Origin: Dipetalonema caudispina
Taxonomy: Eukaryota; Nematoda; Chromadorea; Rhabditida; Onchocercidae
Reading direction: 5' to 3'
NCBI GenBank assembly: GCA_013365325.1
Contig: JABVXV010000012.1
Span: forward strand, 62,001-126,000
DNA length: 64,000 nt
Shown: piece by piece, positions 61,685-64,000 of the stretch
How positions within the stretch are numbered: position 1 is the stretch's first letter
Layout of the letters: each line of letters begins with the position of its first letter
Translations under genes and position numbers: made by a program
Notes under the pieces: model-generated
What the model saw: only the letters and a program-made list of their open reading frames with translations
What the model was told of the DNA's origin: nothing
Databases searched by the model: none

Positions 61685-63960
61685 AATTTTCACAATTATT
61701 TGGGCATCTGCCAAGTTATACGGTTTGCGTAAATAAGCTCAAGAATTCCTAGTATGCGTGCTTTGATTAACTTGCATTGTTTTCTCGTAAAAAGCACTGT
61801 TTTAACGTCTCAGTGTAAAGTAATTGAGAAGGGAATGATTTCTCGGTCTTCTTGGTTTGAACACTATCCTTCACAAAGTAATTTTTACCGGTGCATTTTT
61901 ATGGTTTGCTTTTCCAGTTTGCCAGTACGGTTATACCCTCACTGACTTCATTTTGTTGGTTTATGTAAAATTACCAAGTTGGCAAACACTTTCGACATTG
62001 CATCAGTTCTGCAAATTATATGAACTAGTAAATTCTAATTCTTGACTACGGTAATTAAAGATTTGAGATTAATAACGGTGAAGAGTTAGAATAAATTATT
62101 AGGATGTAATGAAGCTTTACATTTTCCATGAGAAAACATCATTTCTTCCTGCTTTCGATTCAGTACTTTTTTTTTTTTTTGAAATACTCTAAGCTGTCAA
62201 TTTAACAATCAGTAGCGTTTGTGGACGGTAACAATTCCTATCGCTCATATCACTTCCGCTTGCTGCGGCATTTTATTTGCTGTTGTAGAGTAACATTACA
62301 TTCAAATATGGTTTTTATGAATTCTGCATGTTAAGGAATGACACATATTCAGTGTTGCCGGTGGGCTACTTTTGTTACTTCAATACTTTGCTTTCAAATT
62401 TTAGTACTGTATATTATTGGTAAAATTCAGTTTTTCTGCGCGTGTTTTATAGACGCCATTTCGTGGCTTACGTAGCGAAGCAGTTGTTGCTGCTTCAGAT
62501 TCCTTCTTTCTTTGTTTTGTTTTCCTTCACAAATTCAAAATGTGTTCAGAAAGGGTGTTTCAGACGGATTTGTGTTTAACTTACAATGATACAATGCAGG
62601 TTTTATTATGATAGCTCATTTTACTTTTAATTATGTATCGCGGAATTACAAGCTTTTAAAAAATTATTAGGAATTTTAAATTGGCATTAATGTATAGTTC
62701 ACTTTTGTTGAAAGCTGAGTTGGTGTCATTTGTTTATTAAATAGATCCATAGACTGTAGGAACTAAGCGGTCATTTGATTCAGCGCAATAATGCTACTTT
62801 TTTGGATTTCAATGTGGGGAACAGTGTTAGACTTTTTCAGTAACACGAGTTGCCTTAAGATACTGAGTAATCATTTCGATTTGCAAGAAAATTGTTGGAG
62901 CTATATCGGAAGGTCCCTGATATGGCATTTTATTGGAGACTGAAGTAACATATTGGTACCGCAAATACCCGGTGTCTTCCTGATATTGTTTATTAATTTT
63001 TTAATACGTTGTTGATGTTTTGCTCCCGTGTTGAGTATGCAGTTCTGCCATCCTATAACAGCGTCGATTTTCAGATGGTCATCCAGTTTTTACTTAGGTG
63101 TTCCTAGCGACAGCAGATCTGCCATACTGATCTTGCCAGTCGGTAAACAGTTTTTCCATTTTACAGTGGAAGTAGTGAAGAAGTGAAATTGTTGCTTAGA
63201 GAGTTCTCGAAGGAGAGTAGGTAATTTAACTTCCTATTTTTAAGAAATTGTTAATTTGTGGATTTTATTTTTCGAGAATGTACCGATACAGTCCTGTTGG
63301 AATTCCGACTTGTCCATTATGTCAGATTTTGTCTTTATCGGCTTTGTTCCATTCGTAAATAAAACGTAATATTATCGAAAAGTAATGTTCTGATGCTTTC
63401 AAATTCAGACGTCTGAAAAAAGCTCATTGGTTGTTTCTTTGCGAAACTGTTTAGATTGCAGTAAACATAACGTATGATGCTCTTTCAGCACGATTTATTC
63501 AATCATTTTTGGTCGTGTGAATGTCTGTTCTTTTTATCTATGATATTGATGGAATACATGTGTATGAGGTGTATGCGTACATTATCACTTGTGTTATACT
63601 TCGCGCATTTTTATAATGTAATTGTTTCTGTTTCATGTTAACTTTGCATTAAAAGTTTGCTCACTGCAACTGCTGTTTCATGCATTCATTACTGTTCATT
63701 TCGATCCGTATATTTTCTTTTTTAGTACCAAGTGTCGGTTGGTATAATATTCTTTGGTTTATAAATTGTCCATTAAATATGGTAGAAGGACAACTCAAGT
63801 TAAGAGTAAATTTTTGATTACCATGTTAGCATTGCATTGAAAGTTTTCTAGACGGAATTACGTCTATGGAATTATGCATTACTAAGTGAAAGAGAATTTA
63901 AAGAAGTAAGGCCACTCGTAATTCGATGATAAGCATAGATGCAAAGGTTGTCGTTTCAGA
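61685..63960. other. Ras 3' UTR and intergenic region
   Basis: The first roughly 400 bases are a plausible 3' UTR ending at an AATAAA (62090-62095). After that the DNA is T-rich without a secure gene. A 54-base block at 63167-63220 with a good acceptor and donor reads GSSEEVKLLLREFSKES and may be a lone exon, but it cannot be joined in frame to the ATG at 63961. Confidence 0.5.
62090..62095 (+). terminator. Probable poly(A) signal of the Ras gene
   Basis: AATAAA lies 406 bases after the Ras stop and is the first canonical hexamer downstream of it. An ATTAAA variant lies near 62053. Confidence 0.5.
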
Positions 63961-64000
63961 TGACTCGCAAAAGGAAAAGTGTAGATGTTCCTGATAACTG
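63961..64000 (+). CDS. 5' end of an unrecognised gene, truncated by the window edge
   Basis: The ATG at 63961 follows immediately after GTCGTTTCAG, a consensus nematode acceptor. The 13 codons visible, MTRKRKSVDVPDN, are basic and then acidic and open to the edge. An ATG abutting an acceptor is the usual look of a spliced-leader trans-splice site, though a cis-spliced internal exon beginning with Met is possible. Too little is present to name the protein. Confidence 0.5.

Overview
This is eukaryotic DNA with spliced genes. Introns are mostly about 100-500 bp with GT..AG ends and polypyrimidine-TTTCAG acceptors, intergenic DNA is AT-rich, and homopolymer T/A tracts are frequent. The protein families, including a Ras that carries the aspartate at residue 11 found in C. 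elegans LET-60, point to a nematode. A filarial or other spirurid (clade III) worm fits best, but that is inference. All exon models below were built by hand from splice signals and reading-frame continuity.

Layout: 1-20.8 kb is largely gene-poor, with one candidate minus-strand first exon at 350-511 and one candidate minus-strand exon at 17206-17301. At 20.9-24.7 kb (+) lies an ankyrin-repeat gene of ten exons whose repeat block resembles synphilin-1. At 25.7-30.3 kb (-) a 14-exon gene encodes the NOL10/Enp2 nucleolar ribosome-biogenesis protein; the two genes converge. Divergent from NOL10, a two-exon gene at 30.7-31.4 kb (+) could encode a 93-residue single-pass membrane protein. At 33.5-47.7 kb (+) a 36-exon gene encodes a 1881-residue PHD + SET protein of the KMT2E(MLL5)/SETD5 - C. 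elegans SET-9/SET-26 class. It carries a DHNY motif matching the HCF-1-binding consensus, a SET core lacking the usual NHSC signature, and three introns best explained by GC donors. At 53.0-58.1 kb (+) lies an unrecognised gene for a secreted or surface glycoprotein with a hydrophobic C-terminal tail. At 60.8-61.7 kb (+) is a complete three-exon Ras gene (let-60 type) ending in CVII. At the right edge a new gene begins at 63961 (+), its ATG placed directly behind a TTTCAG acceptor, as expected for spliced-leader trans-splicing.

The genes are unrelated housekeeping, chromatin and signalling genes, each apparently transcribed on its own; I see no operon-type tight tandem spacing. No CRISPR, rRNA, tRNA or intact transposon was found. 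The most notable observations are the HCF-1-motif chromatin protein with its three GC-AG introns, the missing AG acceptor in the ankyrin gene, the CVII Ras tail, and the orphan surface protein.
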